From assembly GCF_017114865.1 (NCBI RefSeq), contig NZ_JADEYH010000041.1:1-35079 (forward strand): a stretch of DNA of 35,079 nt. Direction: 5' to 3'. The notes under the pieces were generated by a model. It did no database searches, was not told where the DNA came from, and was given only the letters and a program-made list of their open reading frames with translations. This document shows positions 23,250 through 31,617 of the stretch, piece by piece (the first letter of the stretch is position 1; every line of letters begins with the position of its first letter). Origin of the DNA: Streptomyces verrucosisporus (GTDB lineage: Bacteria > Actinomycetota > Actinomycetes > Streptomycetales > Streptomycetaceae). The position numbers and the translations under genes are program-made.

Positions 23250-23681
23250 TCAGCTCCGCAGCACGCGGCCTTGGACATCCGTGGGGCTGTCCTGGGTGAG
23301 CAGCATGATCCCGTCGATCAGCGACCAGACGCCGCAGCCGCCGCAGGTCAGCAGCTGGGCGACCGCCATGCCGGTGTGGCCGGTGTAGAAGCGCCCGATG
23401 CCCAGGTAGCCCAGGAAGAGGGAGAGGACGCCCGCCACGACCTTGGACTTGTCGGAGTACGGCCGGCCGTAGGGGTCGTAGCCGTACGGGGCGTTCGGGT
23501 CGCCGGTGTAGCCGCCCGCCGCGGGCGGCGGGGCCTGCTGCGGGTAGCCGTACCCGGGCTGGCCGGGCTGCTGCGGGTAGCCGTACGCGGGCTGACCGGG
23601 CTGGCCCGGCTGCTGGGCGTAGGGGTTGTTCTGCGGCTGCTGGGGCTGGCCGTACGGGTTCTGCTGGCTGGGGTCGGACAT
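23250..23681 (-). CDS. TM2-domain membrane protein with Pro/Gln/Tyr-rich N-terminus
   Basis: A 143-residue protein. The first 75 residues are a low-complexity arm of repeated YGYPQQPGQPG-like units, probably cytosolic and disordered. The TM2 core follows (SDKSKVVAGVLSLFLGYLGIGRFYTGH, then GGCGVWSLIDGI). Arms of this type are common in actinobacterial membrane proteins and may self-associate. ATG at 23681 with GGGGGA upstream. First gene of a two-gene unit with DUF2752. Confidence 0.88.
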   Translation of the reverse strand: MSDPSQQNPYGQPQQPQNNPYAQQPGQPGQPAYGYPQQPGQPGYGYPQQAPPPAAGGYTGDPNAPYGYDPYGRPYSDKSKVVAGVLSLFLGYLGIGRFYTGHTGMAVAQLLTCGGCGVWSLIDGIMLLTQDSPTDVQGRVLRS

Positions 23682-23763
23682 GGGAGGTTCCCCCGGTGTG
23701 TGGCTGGGACGTACAGACGGCCACATCTTGCCAGCCGGTGCGGGGGCGCAGGAATGGCGGCCG

Positions 23764-23925
23764 TCGGGTTACCGTTCGAGTAACCGAGCGGTGAAGGCTC
23801 CGCCGGACGGCCGCGGGCCCGGGCGACCGCCCACCGCCGCGCTCCGGCGGGCACGGCGCCGGGGCCCGGACGGCGGATCCGGCGAACACGGGGAGATGGT
23901 TATCTCATCGGGTTACCGTTCGAGT
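23764..23925. repeat. 18-bp direct repeats and palindrome upstream of topA
   Basis: TCGGGTTACCGTTCGAGT occurs exactly at 23764-23781 and 23908-23925. In the first copy it extends into the 19-bp inverted repeat GGTTACCGTTCGAGTAACC (23767-23785), which looks like a TetR/MarR-type operator; the second copy has only the left half-site, preceded by a similar GGTTATCTCATCG. The repeats flank the divergent TM2 and topA promoters. Downstream a perfect -35 hexamer TTGACA lies at 23947-23952, but no matching -10 at normal spacing is obvious. Confidence 0.6.
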
Positions 23926-24074
23926 GGCGTTGCGGACTTTTCCCGTTTGACACGGGGGCGGGAGGTACCGTCACACTCCGCAGCGAGAGCGCAGCCGCAC
24001 GGAAGCGTGAAACACGCCGAGAGCAGACCGACCCGACGAAGCGGGACCACCGACCGGAGAAGAGCGAGAAGAAG

Positions 24075-26894
24075 TTGTCCCCGACCAGCAAGACCGCAGA
24101 CGGCGGGCGCCGACTCGTGATCGTCGAGTCGCCGGCCAAGGCCAAGACGATCAAGGGCTACCTCGGTCCTGGCTACGTGGTCGAGGCCAGCGTCGGGCAC
24201 ATCCGCGACCTGCCGAACGGAGCCGCCGAGGTCCCCGCCAAGTACAAGGGCGAGTCCTGGGCCCGGCTCGGCGTCAACGTCGACCACGACTTCGAGCCGC
24301 TGTACGTCGTCAACAGCGACAAGAAGGACCAGGTCAAGAAGCTCAAGCAGCTCCTGGCGGAGTCCGACGAACTGTTCCTGGCCACCGATGAGGACCGCGA
24401 GGGCGAGGCCATCGCCTGGCACCTCCAGGAGGTGCTCAGGCCCAAGGTCCCGGTGCGCCGGATGGTCTTCAACGAGATCACCAAGGACGCCATCCGGGCC
24501 GCCGTCTCCAACACCCGCGAGCTGAACCAGCGCCTGGTCGACGCCCAGGAGACCCGCCGCATCCTCGACCGGCTCTACGGCTACGAGGTCTCCCCGGTGC
24601 TGTGGAAGAAGGTCATGCCGCGCCTGTCGGCGGGCCGTGTGCAGTCCGTCGCCACCCGCCTGGTCGTCGAGCGCGAGCGCGAGCGCATCGCCTTCCGCTC
24701 CGCCGAGTACTGGGACCTGACCGGCACCTTCGCCACCGGCCGCTCCGGCGACGCCGCCGACCCGGCCTCCCTCACCGCCCGGCTGAGCGCCGTGGACGGC
24801 CGCCGTGTCGCCCAGGGACGCGACTTCGGCCCCGACGGGCGGCTCAAGGGCGGCTCCGGTTCGGGTTCCGGTGACAAGGGGGGCGTCCTGCACCTGGACG
24901 AGGCCGCCGCCCGTGCGCTGGCCGCCGCCCTGGAGGGCGCCGACTTCGCCGTCCGCTCGGTGGAGTCCAAGCCGTACCGGCGCTCGCCGTACGCCCCCTT
25001 CCGCACGACCACCCTCCAGCAGGAGGCCAGCCGCAAGCTCGGCTTCGGCGCGAAGGTGACCATGCAGGTGGCGCAGAAGCTGTACGAGAACGGCTTCATC
25101 ACCTACATGCGGACGGACTCCACCACCCTGTCCGACACCGCCGTCGCCGCCGCCCGCGCCCAGGTCACCCAGCTCTACGGCACCGACTACCTGCCCGATC
25201 GCCCCCGCACCTACGCGAGCAAGGTCAAGAACGCGCAGGAGGCCCACGAGGCGATCCGCCCCTCCGGCGACCGCTTCCGCACCCCCGCCGAGACGGGCCT
25301 GACCGGCGACCAGTTCAGGCTGTACGAGCTGATCTGGAAGCGGACGGTCGCCTCCCAGATGAAGGACGCCACCGGGCAGTCCGTCACGGTCAGGGTCGGC
25401 GGTCGCGGTACGGACGGCCAGGACGCCGAGTTCAGCGCCTCCGGCAAGGTCATCACCTTCCACGGCTTCCTCAAGGCCTACGTCGAGGGCGCCGACGACC
25501 CCGGCGCCGACCTCGACGACCGCGAGCGCCGCCTGCCGCGTGTCGAGGAGGGCGACCCGCTGACCGCCACCGCGATGTCCGCGGACGGCCACGCCACCAA
25601 GCCCCCGGCCCGCTACACCGAGGCCACGCTGGTCAAGGAGCTGGAGGAGCGCGAGATCGGGCGTCCCTCCACCTACGCGTCGATCATCAGCACCATCCTC
25701 GACCGCGGCTACGTCTTCAAGAAGGGCACCGCGCTCGTCCCCTCCTTCCTCTCCTTCGCCGTCGTCGGCCTGCTGGAGAAGCACTTCGGCCGTCTGGTCG
25801 ACTACGACTTCACCGCCAAGATGGAGGACGACCTCGACCGGATCGCCGCCGGCGAGGCCGAGGCCGTGCCGTGGCTGCGCCGCTTCTACTTCGGCACCGA
25901 CGAGCCGGGCGCCGAGGGCGCCGCCGCCGCGGCGGCCGGGAACGGCGACGGCGACCACCTCGGCGGACTGAAGGAGCTGGTCTCCGACCTCGGCGCGATC
26001 GACGCCCGCGGCGTCTCCTCCTTCCCCGTCGGGGAGGGCATCGTGCTGCGGGTGGGCCGCTACGGCCCCTACGTCGAGGAGCCGCCGGCCGCCGAGGGCG
26101 AGACCGGCCGCCGCGCCGACGTGCCCGCCGACCTCCCGCCGGACGAGCTGACGGCGGAGTACGCACGGGAGCTGCTGGCCAAGCCCAGCGGCGAGTTCGA
26201 GCTGGGCACCGACCCGGAGACGGGCCGCCCCATCGTGGCCAAGGACGGCCGCTACGGGCCCTACGTCACCGAGGTGCTGCCCGAGGGCACCCCGAAGACC
26301 GGCAAGAACGCCGTCAAGCCGCGCACGGCCTCGCTGCTGAAGTCGATGTCCCTGGACACCGTCACCCTCGACGACGCCCTGAAGCTGCTCTCCCTGCCGC
26401 GCGTGGTCGGCACCGACCCCGACAGCGGCCAGGAGATCACCGCCCAGAACGGCCGCTACGGGCCGTACATGAAGAAGGGGACCGACTCCCGCTCGCTCCA
26501 GAGCGAAGAGCAGATCTTCACCATCACCCTGGAAGAGGCGCTGGCGATCTATGCCCAGCCCAAGCAGCGCGGCCGGGCCGCGGCCAAGCCGCCGCTGAAG
26601 GAGCTGGGCACCGACCCGGCCAGCGAGCGCCCCGTGGTGGTCAAGGACGGCCGCTTCGGCCCGTACGTCACCGACGGCGAGACCAACGCCACACTGCGCC
26701 GCGACGACGACGTGGAGACGATCACGCCGGAGCGGGCGTACGAGCTGCTGGCGGAGAAGCGCGCCAAGGGACCGGCGAAGAAGACCGCGAAGAAGACGGC
26801 GGCCAAGAAGACCACCGCGAAGAAGACCACCGCCAAGAAGACGGCGGCCAAGAAGACGGCGGTCAAGAAGACGGCGGCGGCCGACACGGAGTAG
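24075..26894 (+). CDS. topA: DNA topoisomerase I (type IA)
   Basis: A 939-residue type IA topoisomerase that relaxes negative supercoils. The TOPRIM domain opens with RRLVIVESPAKAKTIKGYL (Glu18) and has LATDEDREGE with the acidic triad at 105-109. The catalytic Tyr344 is in ITYMRTDSTTLSD. C-terminal repeats each carry a VVKDGRFGPYVTDG-like unit, as in actinobacterial TopA rather than Zn-finger versions. The last 45 residues are seven KKT units (AKKTAAKKT...), the lysine tail that increases processivity in streptomycetes. A GSGSGSG linker at 260-267 is unusual. The TTG start at 24075 follows GAAGAAG. A terminator hairpin lies at 26923-26951. Confidence 0.97.
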   Translation: MSPTSKTADGGRRLVIVESPAKAKTIKGYLGPGYVVEASVGHIRDLPNGAAEVPAKYKGESWARLGVNVDHDFEPLYVVNSDKKDQVKKLKQLLAESDELFLATDEDREGEAIAWHLQEVLRPKVPVRRMVFNEITKDAIRAAVSNTRELNQRLVDAQETRRILDRLYGYEVSPVLWKKVMPRLSAGRVQSVATRLVVERERERIAFRSAEYWDLTGTFATGRSGDAADPASLTARLSAVDGRRVAQGRDFGPDGRLKGGSGSGSGDKGGVLHLDEAAARALAAALEGADFAVRSVESKPYRRSPYAPFRTTTLQQEASRKLGFGAKVTMQVAQKLYENGFITYMRTDSTTLSDTAVAAARAQVTQLYGTDYLPDRPRTYASKVKNAQEAHEAIRPSGDRFRTPAETGLTGDQFRLYELIWKRTVASQMKDATGQSVTVRVGGRGTDGQDAEFSASGKVITFHGFLKAYVEGADDPGADLDDRERRLPRVEEGDPLTATAMSADGHATKPPARYTEATLVKELEEREIGRPSTYASIISTILDRGYVFKKGTALVPSFLSFAVVGLLEKHFGRLVDYDFTAKMEDDLDRIAAGEAEAVPWLRRFYFGTDEPGAEGAAAAAAGNGDGDHLGGLKELVSDLGAIDARGVSSFPVGEGIVLRVGRYGPYVEEPPAAEGETGRRADVPADLPPDELTAEYARELLAKPSGEFELGTDPETGRPIVAKDGRYGPYVTEVLPEGTPKTGKNAVKPRTASLLKSMSLDTVTLDDALKLLSLPRVVGTDPDSGQEITAQNGRYGPYMKKGTDSRSLQSEEQIFTITLEEALAIYAQPKQRGRAAAKPPLKELGTDPASERPVVVKDGRFGPYVTDGETNATLRRDDDVETITPERAYELLAEKRAKGPAKKTAKKTAAKKTTAKKTTAKKTAAKKTAVKKTAAADTE

Positions 26895-26922
26895 GCCCGC
26901 GGGAACGGGCAGGCATAGGGGC

Positions 26923-26951
26923 GGCACGTGCGGGAACCTTCCGCACGTGCC
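26923..26951 (+). terminator. terminator hairpin after topA
   Basis: GGCACGTGCGG / CCGCACGTGCC, a perfect 11-bp stem with a GAACCTT loop, 28 nt past the topA stop. Confidence 0.7.
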
Positions 26952-27014
26952 CGTCCGTAACAGCTTCCCCGGCCGCTTCCCCGGCCGCACCGCCGCCCCC
27001 GTACCCCCGACCGA

Positions 27015-27020
27015 TAGGCT
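27015..27020 (+). promoter_or_regulatory. -10-like TAGGCT six bases before tmk
   Basis: TAGGCT, a common Streptomyces -10 form, ends 6 nt before the ATG at 27027. There is no Shine-Dalgarno, so the mRNA is probably leaderless. No clear -35 is seen. Confidence 0.45.
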
Positions 27021-27026
27021 GACGGG

Positions 27027-30000
27027 ATGACGCGTGCAGAGCAGCCACCGGTCGTGTCCCCCACCTCCGACGCCCTGGCCGCGGACTCCCGCGAGCGCGC
27101 CGTACGGGCCCTGCTGAGGCATGCCCCCCTGCGCCGGCTGTGGGGCGCGCAGCTCGCCGGCGGGGTCGGCGACGCCCTCGCCCTGCTGGTCCTGGTGCTG
27201 CTGGCCCTCCAGGCGGCCGTCGCCGTACCGGCCATGGGAGGCGCCCCCGTCCTGGGCGGCGGCTACCGCGGCGCGGCGCTCGCCGTCGCGGCCGTCTTCG
27301 CCGTCAGGCTGCTGGCCACCCTGCTCTTCGGCGCCGTACTGCTGGGCCCGCTCTCCTCCCTCATCTCGGACTCCGGCGGTGTGCTCGACCGCCGCTGGAC
27401 CATGATCGGCGCGGACGGCGTACGGCTGGCGCTGATGATCGTCGCACCGCTGTGGATCGACTGGACTCCCGACCAGGCGTTCGCGTTCCTGCTGGTCACC
27501 GTCTTCATCACCGGGGTCGCCGAACGGGTCCGGGGCGTGGCCAAGGACAGCGCCGCACCCACGCTGCTTCCCGCGCCGCCCCCCGAGGGCGCGGCGGTGC
27601 GCCCCCTGCCGGACCACCACGACGCGCTGCGCCGCCTGTGGCTGCGCACGGGCTTCCTGGCCATCCCGGCGGCCGCCGCGGGACTGGTCGCCATCACCCT
27701 GGTCGGCAACCTGCTGGGCGCGGGCATCGAGTGGTTCACCACCCACCAGGCGGCACTGGCGTCGTACGCCGCGGCCGGTCTGTTCGCCGCGTCGATCGCC
27801 CTGCTGTACTTCCTGCACCTGCCCGGCGGCGGCACCCCGCGCCCCCGCTCCCCGCTGGAGGGCCTGCGCCGCCCCCGCACCGGCAGGCCGGAGAAGGGCG
27901 CCGACGGCAAGACCGTCCGCAAGGCCGTGGACAGGGGCCGTACCGGTGCCGCCCCGCTGCTCGTCCTGACCGGCGCCTGCGTGGCCGCCGCCGTCGCAGC
28001 GGCCGCCGCGCTCGCGGTACTGCACGCCATGGACCTGGGCGGCGGCCCGGTCCTGTTCGGGCTTTTCGTCCTGGCGCTGACCGGCGGCACCGCCGCGGGG
28101 GTGCGCCGGGCCCCGCGCGTACTGCCCGCGCTGTCCCGCAGGCGGCTGCTGGCCCTGTCCGTCGCGCTGGCGGGCCTGGCCCTGCTCGCGGCCGGACTGA
28201 CCCCCGACACCACCGCCGTACTGCTGCTGCTCCTGCTCGCGGGCCTGTCCGCCGGTATCGCCGCGAACACCGGGCACACCCTCCTGGACGAGGAGACCGA
28301 GGAGTCCCGCCACGCCCGGATGACCGACCATCTGCACGCGTCCGTGCACGTCGCCATCGCGCTCGCGGCCGTCGCCGCACCGGTGCTGGCGGCCCTCATC
28401 GGCCCGCACCGGGTCGACAGCGGCGACTTCGTCTTCGCCCACGGCGGCGCGGCCTTCACGCTGATGCTGGTCGGCGCGCTGCTGCTGCCGGTGGCGGCCC
28501 TCGTCCTGGTCCGCCTCGACGACCGGCAGGGCGTACCGCTGCGGCGGGATCTGCGCGAGGCGTTCGGCGGCGGTTCCGAGCCGCTCCAGGCCCCCTCGGC
28601 CACCGGCTTCTTCATCGCCCTGGAGGGCGGCGACGGCGCGGGCAAGTCCACACAGGTGGAGGCGCTGGCCGAGTGGATCCGCTCCAAGGGCCACGAGGTC
28701 GTCGTCACCCGCGAGCCGGGCGCGACCCCGATCGGCAAGCGGCTGCGCTCGATCCTGCTGGACGTATCCTCCGCCGGCCTGTCGCACCGCGCCGAGGCCC
28801 TGCTCTACGCCGCCGACCGGGCCGAGCACGTCGACTCGGTCGTCCGCCCGGCCCTGGAGCGCGGCGCGGTCGTCATCACCGACCGCTACGTCGACTCCTC
28901 CGTCGCCTACCAGGGCGCCGGGCGCGACCTGTCGCCGACGGAGGTCGCCCGGATCTCCCGCTGGGCCACCGGCGGGCTCGTACCCCATCTGACCGTGCTG
29001 CTGGACATCTCCCCGGAGACCGCCCGCGAGCGGTTCACCGAGGCGCCCGACCGGCTGGAGTCGGAGTCCGCGGACTTCCACCGGCGGGTCCGCTCCGGCT
29101 TCCTCGCCCTGGCCGCAGCCGATCCCACCCGCTACCTGGTGGTGGACGCGGGGCTGGAGCCCGAGGCCGTCACCACGGCGGTGCGGCACCGGCTCGACCG
29201 GATGCTGCCGCTGTCCGAGGCCGAGATCGCCGCCCGCGAGGAGGCGCGCCGCAGGGCCGAGGAGGAGGCCCGCAGGCGTGCGGAGGAGGAGGCCGCGCGC
29301 AAGGCCGAGGAGGAGCGCCTGGAGCGCGAGCGCCAGGAGCGTCTGGAGCGGCTGCGCGCCGAGGAGGAGGAACGCAGGAAGCGCGAGGAGGAGGAAGCCC
29401 GGCGCCGCGAGGAGCTGCGCAGGGCCGAGGAGGCCCGGCAGCGCGCCGAGGAGGCCCGCCGCCGGGCGGAGGAGGAGCGCGCCCGCCGCGAGGCCGAGGA
29501 GCGCGCCCGCCGCGAGGAGGAGGAGCGCAGGCGCCGGCTGGCAGAGGAGGAGGCCCGGCTGCGGGCCGAGGCCGAGGAGCGCCGGCTGGACAAGCAGCGC
29601 AAGGCCGAGGAGGCCCTGCTCCGGGCCGAACAGGCTCGCAGGGACGCCGAGGCGCAGGAGGCGGCCCGCCGGGAGCGGGAGGCCCGGGAGGCGGGGCGCA
29701 GGCACTCGCTGCGCAAGGACGACACGCCGGGCACCGGTACCGGGAACGGTGGCGGCGAGGCCGACGAGACCGCCGTCCTGCCGCGGATCTCGCCGGACGC
29801 GGAGGAGACGGTCGTCCTGCCGCAGCAGGCCCCGTCGGCGCCTCCCGCGGGTGCGACGGCGGCACCCGGGGACGAGACCACCCCGCTGCCGCGGGTGGCG
29901 CCCGGGGAGCAGGCGCCGTCGTGGTCGCTGCGCAAGGACGAGCCCGGCGCCGAGCCCCAGGCCGCACCGCCCGCCGCGGAGGAGCGCACCCGGGAGCTGC

Positions 30001-30158
30001 CGCAGGTCGACGAGGCGGGCCGTCCCCGCCGCCGCCCCGAGTGGGCGGAGGAGACGCCGATGGACGACCTGCCCACCCTCGCCGACGAACTTCTCGGCCC
30101 TCACCAGCGGTTCGCCGAGGACGAGGAGGACGGCCGACGCCGCGGCCGCAGGGGCTGA
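27027..30158 (+). CDS. tmk: thymidylate kinase fused to a membrane domain and charged helical tail
   Basis: A 1043-residue fusion. Residues 30-500 hold about ten to twelve hydrophobic segments in an MFS-like arrangement. Residues 527-730 are a complete dTMP kinase (P-loop GGDGAGKS at 534-541, VVTREPG, ITDRYVDSSVAYQGAGR), which phosphorylates dTMP to dTDP. Residues 731-885 are an unbroken Glu/Arg/Ala-rich helix, probably a single alpha helix or coiled coil. The last 155 residues are disordered, with four T-x-x-L-P(R/Q) motifs (ETAVLPR, ETVVLPQ, ETTPLPR, RTRELPQ) and two SLRKD motifs. The membrane-kinase fusion is known in streptomycetes. ATG at 27027. The kinase is the sole visible tmk and so presumably essential. 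Confidence 0.93.
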   Translation: MTRAEQPPVVSPTSDALAADSRERAVRALLRHAPLRRLWGAQLAGGVGDALALLVLVLLALQAAVAVPAMGGAPVLGGGYRGAALAVAAVFAVRLLATLLFGAVLLGPLSSLISDSGGVLDRRWTMIGADGVRLALMIVAPLWIDWTPDQAFAFLLVTVFITGVAERVRGVAKDSAAPTLLPAPPPEGAAVRPLPDHHDALRRLWLRTGFLAIPAAAAGLVAITLVGNLLGAGIEWFTTHQAALASYAAAGLFAASIALLYFLHLPGGGTPRPRSPLEGLRRPRTGRPEKGADGKTVRKAVDRGRTGAAPLLVLTGACVAAAVAAAAALAVLHAMDLGGGPVLFGLFVLALTGGTAAGVRRAPRVLPALSRRRLLALSVALAGLALLAAGLTPDTTAVLLLLLLAGLSAGIAANTGHTLLDEETEESRHARMTDHLHASVHVAIALAAVAAPVLAALIGPHRVDSGDFVFAHGGAAFTLMLVGALLLPVAALVLVRLDDRQGVPLRRDLREAFGGGSEPLQAPSATGFFIALEGGDGAGKSTQVEALAEWIRSKGHEVVVTREPGATPIGKRLRSILLDVSSAGLSHRAEALLYAADRAEHVDSVVRPALERGAVVITDRYVDSSVAYQGAGRDLSPTEVARISRWATGGLVPHLTVLLDISPETARERFTEAPDRLESESADFHRRVRSGFLALAAADPTRYLVVDAGLEPEAVTTAVRHRLDRMLPLSEAEIAAREEARRRAEEEARRRAEEEAARKAEEERLERERQERLERLRAEEEERRKREEEEARRREELRRAEEARQRAEEARRRAEEERARREAEERARREEEERRRRLAEEEARLRAEAEERRLDKQRKAEEALLRAEQARRDAEAQEAARREREAREAGRRHSLRKDDTPGTGTGNGGGEADETAVLPRISPDAEETVVLPQQAPSAPPAGATAAPGDETTPLPRVAPGEQAPSWSLRKDEPGAEPQAAPPAAEERTRELPQVDEAGRPRRRPEWAEETPMDDLPTLADELLGPHQRFAEDEEDGRRRGRRG

Positions 30159-30312
30159 CGTCCCTGCGGGGCCCGCGGGCCGGGGCGCGGCGCGGGCCGG
30201 CCGTCCGCGGCTGTCACAGCCGTGCGGAACAATGACGGGGAAGCCGTCCGGCGCCTGGGCAGCGGACGGCATCGGACGGACCGGGCGGCGCGCGGAGGGA
30301 GGGCTACGGGAC

Positions 30313-31542
30313 ATGGCCGTATGGGACGACCTGGTCGGACAGGACAGGGTCGTGGAGCAGCTCACAGCGGCGGCGCGCGACGCCGACGCGTACGTCACGG
30401 CCGCCGCCTCCGGTGAGGACGGGGACCGGGCGCCGGGACCGGCCGGGCTCTCCGGCTCGGCGATGACCCACGCCTGGCTGTTCACCGGCCCGCCCGGCTC
30501 CGGCCTGGCGACCGCCGCCCGCGCCTTCGCCGCCGCCCTGCAGTGTGTCAGCCCCGACCGCGCCCTCGGCGGCGCACCCGGCTGCGGCTTCTGCGACGGC
30601 TGCCACACGGCGCTGATCGGTACGCACGCCGACGTCGAGGTGGTTCGCGCGTCCGGGCTCAGCACCGGGGTCGGCGACACCCGCGAGCTGGTGCGCCGCG
30701 CCCAGCTCTCCCCGTCCGGAGGCCGCTGGCAGGTGGTCATCCACGAGACCGCCGACCGGCTCACCGAACAGGCCGCCAACGCCCTCCTCAAGGCCGTCGA
30801 GGAACCCGCCCCCCGCACGGTGTGGCTGCTGTGCGCGCCCTCGGCCGACGACGTCCTGCCCACCATCCGCTCCCGCTGCCGGCATCTGGTGCTGCGTACA
30901 CCGCCGGTGGACGCCGTCGCCGACATGCTGATCCGGCGCGACGGCATCGAGCCGGATGTGGCGGTGGCCGCCGCCCGCGCCACCCAGGGCCACATCGACC
31001 GGGCCCGGCGCCTGGCCACCGACGCGCGGGCGCGTACGCGCCGCGCCGCGGTCCTCGCCCTGCCCACCCGGATGGAGGACATCGGCGACGCGCTCCGGGC
31101 CGCCCAGCAACTGGTCGACGCGGCCGGGGAGGACGCCAAGGAGGCCGTCGAGGAGGTGGACGCCAAGGAGACCGAGGAGATGCGCGCCGCCCTCGGCGCC
31201 TCCGAGGGCGGGCGGCTGCCGCGCGGTACGGCGGGGGTGATGAAGGACCTGGAGAAGCGGCAGAAGAGCCGCGCCACCCGTGCCCAGCGCGACTCCCTCG
31301 ACCTCGCCCTGCTGGACCTCACCGCCTTCTACCGCGACGTGCTGGTCCGCCAGTTCGGCTCGCGGGTGGCGGTCGCAGGCGAGGACGTCCGCGACGCGGT
31401 GGAGCGGATCGCCGCCTCCACCCGTCCGGAGCAGACGCTGCGCCGCATGGAGGCGGTACTGGAGTGCCGCCGCGCCATCGAGCGCAATGTGGCCCCGCTG
31501 CTGGCCGTTGAGGCGATGGCGGTGGCGCTCCGCGCGGGCTGA
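30313..31542 (+). CDS. holB: DNA polymerase III subunit delta'
   Basis: A 409-residue clamp-loader subunit starting MAVWDDLVGQDRVVEQL. The AAA+ fold has a P-loop-like FTGPPGSGLATAARAF in which the Walker A Lys-Thr is lost, as is usual for delta' subunits that do not bind ATP. A Cys cluster (LQC ... GCGFCDGCHT) is the clamp-loader zinc module. The sensor-1-like IRSRCRHLVLRT region is present. A charged insert (DAAGEDAKEAVEEVDAKETEEM) and a C-terminal collar domain complete it. The ATG at 30313 follows GGAGGG. It lies 154 bp after tmk in the same direction, the common tmk-holB order; the gap contains a GGCTGT-c-ACAGCC palindrome near 30208-30222. Confidence 0.93.
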   Translation: MAVWDDLVGQDRVVEQLTAAARDADAYVTAAASGEDGDRAPGPAGLSGSAMTHAWLFTGPPGSGLATAARAFAAALQCVSPDRALGGAPGCGFCDGCHTALIGTHADVEVVRASGLSTGVGDTRELVRRAQLSPSGGRWQVVIHETADRLTEQAANALLKAVEEPAPRTVWLLCAPSADDVLPTIRSRCRHLVLRTPPVDAVADMLIRRDGIEPDVAVAAARATQGHIDRARRLATDARARTRRAAVLALPTRMEDIGDALRAAQQLVDAAGEDAKEAVEEVDAKETEEMRAALGASEGGRLPRGTAGVMKDLEKRQKSRATRAQRDSLDLALLDLTAFYRDVLVRQFGSRVAVAGEDVRDAVERIAASTRPEQTLRRMEAVLECRRAIERNVAPLLAVEAMAVALRAG

Positions 31543-31617
31543 CCTTCTCCTCTGCCGCCACTGACTCCGGCGGCGGCTCACCCCCTGGGGGCCCCGGCCC
31601 GTATACGCTCCAAGGTC

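Noticed and set aside
23913..31322. A 2469-codon open frame on the minus strand opposite topA, tmk and holB
   Set aside because: It mirrors the codon bias of three well-supported plus-strand genes. Its composition is low-complexity Ala/Gly/Arg/Val with no domain, and it ignores clear gene boundaries and terminators.
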